Shown: positions 1 to 5,599 of the stretch, one piece after another | How the letters are laid out: the number at the start of each line of letters is the position of its first letter | Numbering within the stretch: the first letter of the stretch is position 1 | Assembly (NCBI GenBank): GCA_028717785.1 | Contig: JAQUND010000052.1 | Location: forward strand, 1 to 10,018 | Length of the DNA: 10,018 nt | Reading direction: 5' to 3' | Origin: Candidatus Nanoarchaeia archaeon | GTDB taxonomy: Archaea; Nanoarchaeota; Nanoarchaeia; SCGC-AAA011-G17; JAFCDX01 | Notes under the pieces: model-generated | What the model saw: the letters and a program-made list of their open reading frames with translations, nothing else | Told to the model about the DNA's origin: nothing | Databases searched by the model: none | Position numbers and translations under genes: made by a program

Positions 1-1
1 A

Positions 2-583
2 GAATTTAATGCAGATTATTTTGTTACAGTAACTAGAACACCAGAAGTTTATAGAGGATTTCCATTTATTATTGAAGCAGCAATTGCTTATGGTGGAGAT
101 TTACCAAAAGATGAAAATGTTAAATTGTTAAGATTTGCAAATAGAGTTCCATTATTATATCAACAAGGAGCATGTGCAGTAACTGAATCATTTACAGACA
201 CAAGTTGGAAACCTTACGGATTACAACAATCCGGTTCTAATTTCCCAAGTGGACCAGCAGTAATTATATTACATATCTCTTCAGTTTGGGTTCCATTTAC
301 TTCTGAAGCAAAAGAAGCAATAGCTCATTACCCAGAAATTATTAAAGAAATGAAATTAGCATTACAAGAATGTGGAAGAAAGCTTGGAATTTATATTAGA
401 AAACACGTAAGAGCTGCAGAACAAAAAGAAAAAATTAATTTATTTGAAAAATATATTCCGGAATTAGCAAGTTCATTAGCAACTTTAACTGAAACTAAAA
501 AGGATGTATTAAAAGAACAATTACAAAAAATATTGAAAAAAGAATTGCCAAATTTAGAGGGAAAAAATGACCAAGAAGAATAA
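2..583 (+). CDS. top6B: DNA topoisomerase VI subunit B, C-terminal part (5' end outside window)
   Basis: ATPase subunit of the archaeal type IIB topoisomerase, which with subunit A passes one DNA duplex through another to relax supercoils and unlink chromosomes. The open frame runs from the left edge, so the ATG at 125 is internal; the GHKL ATPase and H2TH domains lie outside the window. What remains is the end of the transducer domain: RTPEVYRGFPF, IAYGGDLP, LLRFANRVPLLYQQGACAVT and the VPFTSEAKEAIA block, all typical of Top6B. By family knowledge the Lys in that last block is probably the switch lysine that reaches the ATP site. A charged helical tail ends in EGKNDQEE. The stop lies 17 bases inside top6A, so the two are one operon and probably translationally coupled. 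Confidence 0.96.
   Translation, partial: EFNADYFVTVTRTPEVYRGFPFIIEAAIAYGGDLPKDENVKLLRFANRVPLLYQQGACAVTESFTDTSWKPYGLQQSGSNFPSGPAVIILHISSVWVPFTSEAKEAIAHYPEIIKEMKLALQECGRKLGIYIRKHVRAAEQKEKINLFEKYIPELASSLATLTETKKDVLKEQLQKILKKELPNLEGKNDQEE
557..561 (+). promoter_or_regulatory. Shine-Dalgarno sequence of top6A
   Basis: GAGGG lies 5 bases before the ATG at 567, inside the end of top6B. It fixes the top6A start and marks internal translation initiation in the operon. Confidence 0.75.
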
Positions 584-1652
584 AAGTGCAGACGCATTAA
601 CAGCAATGGGAGAAAAGATTATCAAAGATATTGATAAAAATAAAAACCCAAGTATTATTGTTCCAATTAGAGCATTAAGTAATGTTATATTTAATGAAAA
701 AACTAAAACTTTAGAAATAGGGGATAAAACTTCTGTAAGATCTTTTTTTAATGTTGGTCATGCAAAGAAATTTTTACAAACTGTTGAAATAGCTTCTATA
801 AGTAAGGATTTAATCAATCAAGAAAAACACGCTAGTCTTAGAGATGTTTTCTATATGGCTAAGAGAACTATCCCTGGAACTAATGTTAATTTAGTTGATG
901 AACAAAGTGAAAGTGATGATATTATTGAAGATTTAGAATTAATTTCTGGAAACTCAAGAGAACAGTTAAATATTAACGCTAACAAAAATGGATCTGTTGT
1001 TGGTAAGGTAACAATAGAAGATGCAGGCGATACAATTAGATGGGATAAATTAGGTTCGGGTGGTTGGTCTGTTCCAAGTAATGTAGAAAATATTGAATTT
1101 AAAAAAGTAGATGCAAAATATATTATTTACATGGAAAAAGCAGCTGTTTGGGAACGTTTGAATGAAGATAAATTTTGGGAAAGAGAAAATTGTATAATTA
1201 TCAGTTCACAAGGTCAAACAACAAGAGGTATTAGAAGATTATTACAAAGATTATATGAAGAATTTAAATTACCTATTTATGTTTTAGCAGACTGGGATGT
1301 TTGGGGAGCATATATTTATTCTGTATTAAAATATGGAAGTATTAATTTAGCACACGCTTCAGAACATATGGCAATTCCAAGTGTAAGATATTTAGGAATT
1401 ACAGCACAAGATATTGAAAAATATGGATTACAAAAGAATTTAATTAAATTAAATGATAAAGATATACCAAGAATAAAACAAGTTTCTGAATATAAATGGT
1501 TTAAAGATAATAAAGCCTGGCAACAACAGTTTAAAATGATGAAACAAATGAATGCAAAAGCAGAAATTCAAGCACTTAGTGCACGTGGTATTACATTTAT
1601 TTCAAAAACTTATTTACCTGAAAAGATTAAAAACAAGGATTTTATTGATTAA
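567..1652 (+). CDS. top6A: DNA topoisomerase VI subunit A (Spo11-like DNA-cleaving subunit)
   Basis: The 361-residue cleaving subunit of topoisomerase VI, of normal family length. It forms the transient phosphotyrosine link to DNA. The winged-helix (CAP) part carries the active-site block ASLRDVFYMAKRTIPG, with Y96 as the expected catalytic tyrosine. The Toprim part has YMEKAAVWERL (E190 as metal-binding Glu), GQTTRGIRRLLQRL (215-229) and the aspartate motif ADWDVWGAYIYSVLKYGSI, with D242 and D244. The usual form of that motif is DxDPxG; here the proline is valine, which is uncommon, but both aspartates remain. The start is well set: GAGGG at 557-561 sits 5 bases before the ATG, one of the few clear Shine-Dalgarno sequences in this window, as expected for an internal operon gene. 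Confidence 0.97.
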   Translation: MTKKNKSADALTAMGEKIIKDIDKNKNPSIIVPIRALSNVIFNEKTKTLEIGDKTSVRSFFNVGHAKKFLQTVEIASISKDLINQEKHASLRDVFYMAKRTIPGTNVNLVDEQSESDDIIEDLELISGNSREQLNINANKNGSVVGKVTIEDAGDTIRWDKLGSGGWSVPSNVENIEFKKVDAKYIIYMEKAAVWERLNEDKFWERENCIIISSQGQTTRGIRRLLQRLYEEFKLPIYVLADWDVWGAYIYSVLKYGSINLAHASEHMAIPSVRYLGITAQDIEKYGLQKNLIKLNDKDIPRIKQVSEYKWFKDNKAWQQQFKMMKQMNAKAEIQALSARGITFISKTYLPEKIKNKDFID

Positions 1653-1653
1653 G

Positions 1654-1667
1654 GAAATGTTTTTAAA
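1654..1667 (+). promoter_or_regulatory. Archaeal promoter (BRE + TATA) of tRNA-Asn
   Basis: A purine-rich BRE-like GAAATG (1654-1659) precedes TTTTTAAA (1660-1667). The box is centred about 28 bases before the first base of the mature tRNA. The neighbouring tRNA-Ile promoter has nearly the same spacing. A second TATA-like TATATAA at 1671-1677 is too close to the tRNA to be the main box. Confidence 0.6.
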
Positions 1668-1691
1668 TTGTATATAAGTTCTTTATTTAGT

Positions 1692-1776
1692 GCCTCAGTA
1701 GCTCAGCAGGTAGAGCACCTGACTGTTAAATCTTATAGAAATCAGGTGGTCGCTGGTTCGAGTCCAGCCTGAGGCG
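1692..1776 (+). tRNA. tRNA-Asn(GTT), interrupted by a 12-base intron
   Basis: The cloverleaf folds fully by eye. Acceptor stem GCCTCAG (1692-1698) pairs with CTGAGGC (1769-1775), followed by discriminator G1776, as expected for Asn. The D stem is GCTC/GAGC (1701-1704/1713-1716). The anticodon stem CCTGA (1718-1722) pairs with TCAGG (1742-1746), the variable loop is TGGTC, and the T arm is GCTGG-TTCGAGT-CCAGC (1752-1768). The anticodon GTT is at 1725-1727. Between stem halves the loop is 12 bases too long; removing 1729-1740 gives the normal CTGTTAA loop and a 73-base mature tRNA. CCA is not encoded. It reads AAC and AAT codons. Confidence 0.95.
1729..1740 (+). other. Archaeal tRNA intron at position 37/38
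   Basis: The sequence AATCTTATAGAA is removed by the archaeal splicing endonuclease. CTGT (1723-1726) can pair with ATAG (1735-1738, one G-U pair), making the 4-bp central helix of a bulge-helix motif. The 3' bulge is then exactly three bases (1739-1741), with the predicted cut after the second. On the 5' side, T1727 A1728 cut A1729 matches the same rule, but the inner helix is missing and the side is an open 8-base loop. This is therefore a relaxed bulge-helix-loop substrate. Confidence 0.85.
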
Positions 1777-1787
1777 TTTTTATTTTT
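1777..1787 (+). terminator. T-tract terminator after tRNA-Asn
   Basis: TTTTTATTTTT follows the discriminator base directly. Archaeal RNA polymerase stops at such U-rich tracts without needing a hairpin. It separates this tRNA from the next promoter. Confidence 0.55.
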
Positions 1788-1789
1788 AA

Positions 1790-1803
1790 GAAAACTTTAT
1801 ATA
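1790..1803 (+). promoter_or_regulatory. Archaeal promoter (BRE + TATA) of tRNA-Ile
   Basis: BRE-like GAAAAC (1790-1795) is followed by TTTATATA (1796-1803), centred about 29 bases before the tRNA. This is among the best TATA matches in the window, as expected for a stable RNA gene. Confidence 0.7.
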
Positions 1804-1828
1804 TTCTTTAAAATGATTTTAAATTTAC

Positions 1829-1902
1829 GAGCCCGTGGCACAGTCTGGTAGCGCACTGCTCTGATAAGGCAGGGGTCGTGAGTTCAAATCTCATCGGGCT
1901 CA
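1829..1902 (+). tRNA. tRNA-Ile(GAT)
   Basis: A 74-base tRNA without intron. Acceptor stem GAGCCCG (1829-1835) pairs with CGGGCTC (1895-1901), with discriminator A1902. The D stem is GCAC/GCGC (1838-1841/1851-1854), with one mismatch-like pair. The anticodon stem CTGCT/GGCAG closes the loop CTGATAA with anticodon GAT at 1863-1865. The T arm is GTGAG-TTCAAAT-CTCAT (1878-1894). CCA is not encoded. GAT reads ATC and ATT; ATA codons, frequent here, need another tRNA elsewhere. Confidence 0.95.
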
Positions 1903-1906
1903 TTAA

Positions 1907-1916
1907 ATATTTAAAT
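1907..1916 (+). promoter_or_regulatory. TATA box of the PAP2-like gene
   Basis: ATATTTAAAT is centred about 25 bases before the ATG at 1937, so transcription should begin at or next to the start codon (leaderless mRNA). No Shine-Dalgarno sequence is present. Confidence 0.55.
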
Positions 1917-1936
1917 AAGTTAATTATAATTATATT

Positions 1937-2551
1937 ATGTATACTTGGAAAGAATGGAAAAAAGAAGTATGGCATCATAAACACTTAATTTTACTTTCTC
2001 TATTATTTTTATTAATATCTTTTATTCTTAATTATTTTGCAAGTATTTATGTTTCAGAAATTTCAAGTGTTGCAGCACCAGATTTAATTTTAGATCATCT
2101 TCCTACTTTTGATTTAGATTTTATTCTTACTTATGGTATTTTATTAATAATTGCACTTATTTTTTTATATCCTTTATTGTTTAAAGTACATTATTTTCAT
2201 ACTGTTGTAAGTCAATTTAGTTTGCTTGTATTAGTTCGTTCTATTTTTATTTGTTTTACTCATTTAAAAATTCCCGTAAATGCTTTAACATTTAAAGCAC
2301 CGCATATAATTTCATTTTTTAGTGCCCAAAATGATTTATTTTTTTCAGGTCATACAGCTATACCTTTTTTAGGATTTTTATTATTTCATGAAGAAAAAAT
2401 AGGTTATTTCTTTTTATTATCTTCTTTTATTATGGGAATCGTTGTTTTACTAATGCATGTTCATTATAGTATTGATGTTTTTAGTGCATTTTTTATAACA
2501 TATGGGACTTTTAAATTTGGAAAATGGGTTTTTGGTAAAATTCATAAATAA
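1937..2551 (+). CDS. PAP2-superfamily membrane phosphatase/transferase, sphingomyelin-synthase-like (PAP2_C type)
   Basis: A 204-residue integral membrane protein with about six hydrophobic segments (near 17-35, 64-82, 90-108, 138-151, 155-173 and 180-198). It carries two lipid-phosphatase signatures in order: FFSGHTAIPFL with H139, and HVHYSIDVFSAFFITYG with H176 and D180. The SGHT...HYxxDVxxAxFxT pattern is that of the PAP2_C branch, which includes sphingomyelin and inositol-phosphorylceramide synthases, rather than bacterial PgpB. Expected chemistry is attack by His on a lipid phosphate at the membrane surface. The natural substrate is not evident; dephosphorylation of an isoprenoid phosphate or head-group transfer to an archaeal lipid are both possible. 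The ATG has a TATA box at leaderless distance and no Shine-Dalgarno sequence. It stands alone between tRNA-Ile and the next promoter. Confidence 0.82.
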   Translation: MYTWKEWKKEVWHHKHLILLSLLFLLISFILNYFASIYVSEISSVAAPDLILDHLPTFDLDFILTYGILLIIALIFLYPLLFKVHYFHTVVSQFSLLVLVRSIFICFTHLKIPVNALTFKAPHIISFFSAQNDLFFSGHTAIPFLGFLLFHEEKIGYFFLLSSFIMGIVVLLMHVHYSIDVFSAFFITYGTFKFGKWVFGKIHK

Positions 2552-2556
2552 TCCAA

Positions 2557-2568
2557 ATATTTATAAAT
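2557..2568 (+). promoter_or_regulatory. TATA box of the small two-helix membrane protein gene
   Basis: ATATTTATAAAT contains TTTATAAA (2560-2567). A start about 26 bases downstream falls at 2590-2591, giving a leader of about 30 bases that begins with the hairpin at 2591-2605. Confidence 0.55.
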
Positions 2569-2590
2569 GCAAATAAATAATTATTAAAAA

Positions 2591-2605
2591 GACACTATTT
2601 GTGTC
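2591..2605 (+). repeat. Inverted repeat GACAC-TATTT-GTGTC at the predicted mRNA 5' end
   Basis: A perfect 5-bp inverted repeat with a 5-base loop spans the predicted transcription start and lies 5 bases before the Shine-Dalgarno sequence. It could be an operator or an RNA hairpin protecting the 5' end. The stem is short, so chance is possible. Confidence 0.45.
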
Positions 2606-2609
2606 AAAA

Positions 2610-2615
2610 GAGGTG
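2610..2615 (+). promoter_or_regulatory. Shine-Dalgarno sequence that sets the start at 2620
   Basis: GAGGTG lies 4 bases before the ATG at 2620. This rules out the upstream in-frame TTG at 2599, which falls inside the hairpin. Confidence 0.75.
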
Positions 2616-2619
2616 TAAA

Positions 2620-2832
2620 ATGGCAAAAAGAAAAACAACAGTAAAAAAAGAAGATAATATGATGCATATGCATTATCATTCTAAACCCGCTATGGTAGTA
2701 GCTGGAATTATTACTATAGGTATAGGTCTTTGGGCATGGATGTATAATCCTGAATTAGTAAAATTAATTTCTGTATTACTAATAATAATGGGTATAAAGA
2801 AATTACTTATGGCAGCAAAACCTTGTTGCTAA
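2620..2832 (+). CDS. Small two-helix membrane protein with HxHxH cluster and C-terminal CC
   Basis: A 70-residue protein; family not recognised. A basic N-terminus (MAKRKTTVKK) leads to an M/H-rich patch MMHMHYH with H16, H18 and H20. Two hydrophobic helices follow (about 24-41 and 47-65), joined by the short turn NPEL, and the chain ends in KPCC. A hairpin of two helices with a His/Met cluster at one end and Cys-Cys at the other suggests possible metal binding, which is inference only. The start at 2620 rests on the Shine-Dalgarno sequence GAGGTG; the longer TTG version would add seven residues. It has its own promoter and leader, unlike the mostly leaderless genes around it. Confidence 0.75.
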   Translation: MAKRKTTVKKEDNMMHMHYHSKPAMVVAGIITIGIGLWAWMYNPELVKLISVLLIIMGIKKLLMAAKPCC

Positions 2833-2864
2833 TTCTTTTATTTTATATATTTATTTACAATAAT

Positions 2865-2874
2865 CTTTATTAAG
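2865..2874 (+). promoter_or_regulatory. Possible TATA box of the 134-residue gene
   Basis: CTTTATTAAG is centred about 25 bases before the ATG at 2894 and would give a leaderless mRNA. A stronger-looking TTTATATA at 2842-2849 would instead give a leader of about 20 bases. The sequence alone does not decide between them. Confidence 0.35.
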
Positions 2875-2893
2875 ACAATTATCATATTTAATT

Positions 2894-3298
2894 ATGGAAA
2901 AAGATCGATTAGAACAATTTGCTACTTTTGCCAATTTAGGTTTTTTATCTAGTAGACTCATAAATATATTAAATGGAAGAAATGATGAAGAAAAAGAACG
3001 AATGTTATTAGAAAGTATTGATTTATTAGAATCTGCCAAAAAAGGATTAGAACATACTAGATTTAATCCAGAAGGAGTAATGTTTTTAGATTATAAAAAA
3101 AATTTAGAAAATTATCTACTTGTATTCCCTTATTTTGGAATTGGAGGAGAACCAAAAGAATTTGATTGTTATATAGACACTTTAAAATTTTTAAAAGAAA
3201 ATAAGCCTGTAGACGAATTATATACTAAAATATTAATTGGATTTTTTGATTATTTATTTAAATATTCAACTAAACAAGTAAAAAAATGTGCAGCTTAA
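2894..3298 (+). CDS. Hypothetical helical cytoplasmic protein
   Basis: A 134-residue protein of unrecognised family. No signal peptide or membrane segment is visible. It is charged and leucine-rich with probable amphipathic helices at about 1-26, 31-54 and 69-79. A PYFGIGGEPKEF loop follows at about 79-90, then more helix to the end (KKCAA). Start ATG 2894 has no Shine-Dalgarno sequence, in line with leaderless genes nearby. It converges on the tRNA-binding-domain gene, with one base between the two stop codons. Codon use matches the neighbours, supporting a real gene. No function is assigned. Confidence 0.7.
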   Translation: MEKDRLEQFATFANLGFLSSRLINILNGRNDEEKERMLLESIDLLESAKKGLEHTRFNPEGVMFLDYKKNLENYLLVFPYFGIGGEPKEFDCYIDTLKFLKENKPVDELYTKILIGFFDYLFKYSTKQVKKCAA

Positions 3299-3299
3299 T

Positions 3300-3662
3300 T
3301 TATTTTATTTTAGCACCAGTTTCTATTTCTTTTTCTGGTCCTAATAGAACAACTTTTCCTTTAAATTCTGCAGCCAATAACATTCCTTGACTTTCAATTC
3401 CTCTAATAACTGCTGGTTCAAGATTTCTAACCATAATAATTTGTTTTCCAATTAATTCTTCTTCTTTATAATGTTCTTTTATACCTGCAACAATTTGAAC
3501 ATCATGTTCTCCTTTTCCTAATGAAACATCTAAAATTAATAATTTGTCTGCTTTTGGATGAGGTTTAACTGCTTTTATTTTAGCAACTCTTAAATCTACT
3601 TTTAAAAATTCATCTATAGAAATTTTATCTCCACAATCTTTTGCATCTTCTATTGTTTTCAT
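3300..3662 (-). CDS. Free-standing tRNA-binding domain (EMAP-II/Trbp111 OB fold), MetRS beta-like subunit
   Basis: A 120-residue protein that is essentially one tRBD OB fold. Recognisable family blocks are DLRVAKIKAVKPHPKADKL (28-46), QIVAGIKEHY (56-65), and IGKQIIMVRNLEPAVIRGIE followed by SQGMLLAAE (about 71-99). In many bacteria this domain is fused to the C-terminus of MetRS and dimerises it while gripping the tRNA. Here it is separate, and the MetRS in the same operon ends without it, so it is very likely the trans-acting partner. Its ATG overlaps the stop of the 53-residue cysteine-rich gene (ATGA, 3659-3662). Last gene of the operon; its stop is one base from that of the converging gene. 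Confidence 0.9.
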   Translation of the reverse strand: MKTIEDAKDCGDKISIDEFLKVDLRVAKIKAVKPHPKADKLLILDVSLGKGEHDVQIVAGIKEHYKEEELIGKQIIMVRNLEPAVIRGIESQGMLLAAEFKGKVVLLGPEKEIETGAKIK

Positions 3663-3820
3663 TTTGGATATGGACCTTCTAAATCTCTTCTATCACAACA
3701 ATTTTTATTTTCTTTACAAATATCTATAAAATAATGAGTATTACCTTCATCTACTCTTTTGCATTTATTACATGTACAATTAAGAGTGTAACAAATTACA
3801 TTTTCTAAATTTTCTGGCAT
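3659..3820 (-). CDS. 53-residue cysteine-rich protein inside the MetRS operon
   Basis: A short gene easily lost to length cut-offs. It starts MPENLENVICYTLNC and ends DLEGPYPK. It contains seven cysteines (C10, C15, C17, C20, C35, C41, C42) and H29, of which C15-x-C17-x2-C20 and C35/C41/C42 could bind zinc or an Fe-S cluster. It begins one base after the MetRS stop (3822-3824), and its TGA overlaps the next ATG as ATGA. It therefore fills the space between MetRS and its tRNA-binding domain exactly, and codon use matches the neighbours. Family not recognised. A role in tRNA binding or MetRS assembly is inferred from position only. Confidence 0.78.
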   Translation of the reverse strand: MPENLENVICYTLNCTCNKCKRVDEGNTHYFIDICKENKNCCDRRDLEGPYPK

Positions 3821-3821
3821 T

Positions 3822-5279
3822 TTAGATCTTTTTAAATAATGTTTCTCCTTTTTTTATACTTTTTGATTTTGCGTTACCCCACTTTAAATCAAATTCATCT
3901 CTATGTTTAAATCCCAATTGTTCTTCTATTTTTAAAGAGGTTTCTGGAATAAATGGATATACTAATTGAGATATTATTCTTAATCCTTCAGCTAAATTGA
4001 ATAAAACAGATTGTAATTCTTCTTGTTTATTATTTTTAGCTAAATTCCAAGGTTCTTTTTCATTTACATATTTATTACATTCATCAATAAAATGCCAAAT
4101 TTCGTTTAATGCATTATGTAATTCGTAATTTTCAATATAAGAATCAATCTTTTTAAAATCTAATTTTGAACTTAAATTTTTATCTTCTTTTCCCTTTGGA
4201 ATTTTTGAATCAGTATATTTTTCACACATTGAAATAACTCTATTAAGTAAATTACCTAAGGCATCTGCTAATTCTGAATTATTTCTATTGATTAATGCTT
4301 CTTCAGAGAAATCTCCATCATCTCCAAATGGAATACTACGTAATAAATAATATCTCAATGTATCTGCAGAATATTTTTCAGCCAAACTATTTGGGTCTAT
4401 TGCATTTCCTAAAGATTTAGACATTTTTTGTCCATTAATTGTTAAAAATCCATGTACAAATAATTGTTTTGGTAATTCATAACCTGCACTCATTAACATT
4501 GCTGGCCAAATAACACAATGAAATCTTAAAATATCTTTTGCTAATAAATGACAATTTGCAGGCCAGTATTTTGGAGCCCCTGTTATATAATTTGGAAGTG
4601 CATCAAACCATACCCAAAAATGATGATTTTTATCTATAGGTAATGGAATTCCCCAATCTACATTTGGTCTAGATATACTAATATCTTTTAATCCCATTTT
4701 TATAAATTCTACAACTTCATTTTTTCTAGAATTTGGAAGTATAAAATTAGGATTTTTTTCTATATATTCTAAAATTTTATTTGAATATTTTGTTAATTTA
4801 AAAAAATAATTTTCTTCTGATATTAATTTTGGTTCTGTTTTATGAAAAGGACATTTTCCATTTACTAAATCTGATTCAGTGTAAAAACATTCACAACCTT
4901 CGCAATATAATCCTTCATATTTTCCTTTATAGATATCTCCTTTTTCATAAACTTTCATAAAAAATTCTTTTACTAACTTTTTGTGTTTATTTTCTGTAGT
5001 TCTTATAAATCCATCATTAGAAATATTAAGATTTTTCCAAGTTGTAATCCATTTTAGAGCCATTTGATTAGTATATTCTTTTAAATCTTTAATTCCTGCT
5101 TTTTCAGCAGCTTTTACTGTTTTTTGAGAATTTTCATCTAAACCAGTTAAGAAAAAAACATCTTCTCCTTTCATACGATGCCACCTAGCAATTGTATCTC
5201 CTGCAAAAGTTGTATATGCATGGCCAATACTAGCTATATCATTTACATAGTAGATTGGAGTTGTAATGTAAAATTTCAT
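3822..5279 (-). CDS. metG: Methionyl-tRNA synthetase, bacterial (Thermus-like) type, without C-terminal tRNA-binding domain
   Basis: Class I synthetase that charges tRNA-Met for initiation and elongation. The 485-residue chain has the Rossmann start FYITTPIYYVND, the signature ASIGHAYTT (H20 kept, first His of HIGH replaced by S17), and LTGLDEN. A single zinc knuckle is formed by C126, C129, C143 and H146 (YCEGC...CPFH). WGIPLP, VWFDALPNYITG and KMSKSLGN (285-292) follow, then the helical anticodon domain with NRNNSELADALGNLLNRV and NEKEPWNLAK. The one-knuckle layout and the GDDGDFSEEA region resemble the bacterial Thermus-type enzyme, not the usual archaeal one. The ATG overlaps the stop of the 86-residue gene (ATGA). 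The tRNA-binding domain is supplied two genes downstream. Confidence 0.96.
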   Translation of the reverse strand: MKFYITTPIYYVNDIASIGHAYTTFAGDTIARWHRMKGEDVFFLTGLDENSQKTVKAAEKAGIKDLKEYTNQMALKWITTWKNLNISNDGFIRTTENKHKKLVKEFFMKVYEKGDIYKGKYEGLYCEGCECFYTESDLVNGKCPFHKTEPKLISEENYFFKLTKYSNKILEYIEKNPNFILPNSRKNEVVEFIKMGLKDISISRPNVDWGIPLPIDKNHHFWVWFDALPNYITGAPKYWPANCHLLAKDILRFHCVIWPAMLMSAGYELPKQLFVHGFLTINGQKMSKSLGNAIDPNSLAEKYSADTLRYYLLRSIPFGDDGDFSEEALINRNNSELADALGNLLNRVISMCEKYTDSKIPKGKEDKNLSSKLDFKKIDSYIENYELHNALNEIWHFIDECNKYVNEKEPWNLAKNNKQEELQSVLFNLAEGLRIISQLVYPFIPETSLKIEEQLGFKHRDEFDLKWGNAKSKSIKKGETLFKKI

Positions 5280-5536
5280 TTTATTGCTCCTTTAACATAA
5301 GGCATTTCCTTTTCTATAAGTTCTATTATCTCTTTTTTATATTTTGTGTTTAAAGAAATTCCAGTATAATTTGGCTTTTTATGAATAATTAACCATCCTA
5401 ATTTTGATAATTCTTTTATTATTAAGTCTAAATTTTGAAATCTTTTAAAATGCTCAGTTCTATCATAACAAGCATTCCAGTTATCTTTTCTAGCTAATTT
5501 GAACATAATTTGTGCTTTTTCCAGTTCTAAAGACAT
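5276..5536 (-). CDS. Conserved-looking hypothetical protein, first gene of the MetRS operon
   Basis: An 86-residue soluble protein of unrecognised function. An N-terminal helix (LELEKAQIMFKLARKDNW) is followed by YDRTEHFKRF. A second amphipathic helix (LDLIIKELSKLGWLIIHKKP) leads into a short turn (NYTGISLNTKYKKEI) and a last helix. This helix-helix-strand-turn-strand order could be a small winged helix (inference). Three genes of the operon are charging-related, so a tRNA- or RNA-related role is plausible but unproven. Its TGA overlaps the MetRS ATG (ATGA). The ATG has a TATA box at leaderless distance and no Shine-Dalgarno sequence, as expected for the first gene of an archaeal operon. Confidence 0.78.
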   Translation of the reverse strand: MSLELEKAQIMFKLARKDNWNACYDRTEHFKRFQNLDLIIKELSKLGWLIIHKKPNYTGISLNTKYKKEIIELIEKEMPYVKGAIK

Positions 5537-5558
5537 AAAATATGTATATTTCTTTAAC

Positions 5559-5568
5559 TTTTAAATGT
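5559..5568 (-). promoter_or_regulatory. TATA box of the MetRS operon
   Basis: On the minus strand ACATTTAAAA is centred about 27 bases before the ATG at 5536. Transcription should begin at the start codon of the 86-residue gene and run through all four genes, which lack gaps for internal promoters. Confidence 0.55.
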
Positions 5569-5599
5569 TTCTATTTTTGAAATATATATTTAACTAATA

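Noticed and set aside
391..606. 71-residue minus-strand open frame across the top6B/top6A junction
   Set aside because: It is antisense to two well-recognised genes, has no promoter-like sequence and resembles no family; it is a by-product of AT-rich coding DNA.
1671..1677. TATATAA as the tRNA-Asn TATA box
   Set aside because: Its centre is only about 18 bases before the tRNA, too close; TTTTTAAA at 1660-1667 has the same spacing as the tRNA-Ile promoter.
2851..3039. 62-residue minus-strand open frame overlapping the 134-residue gene
   Set aside because: Antisense to a better-supported frame, low-complexity Ser/Asn/Lys composition, no start signals.
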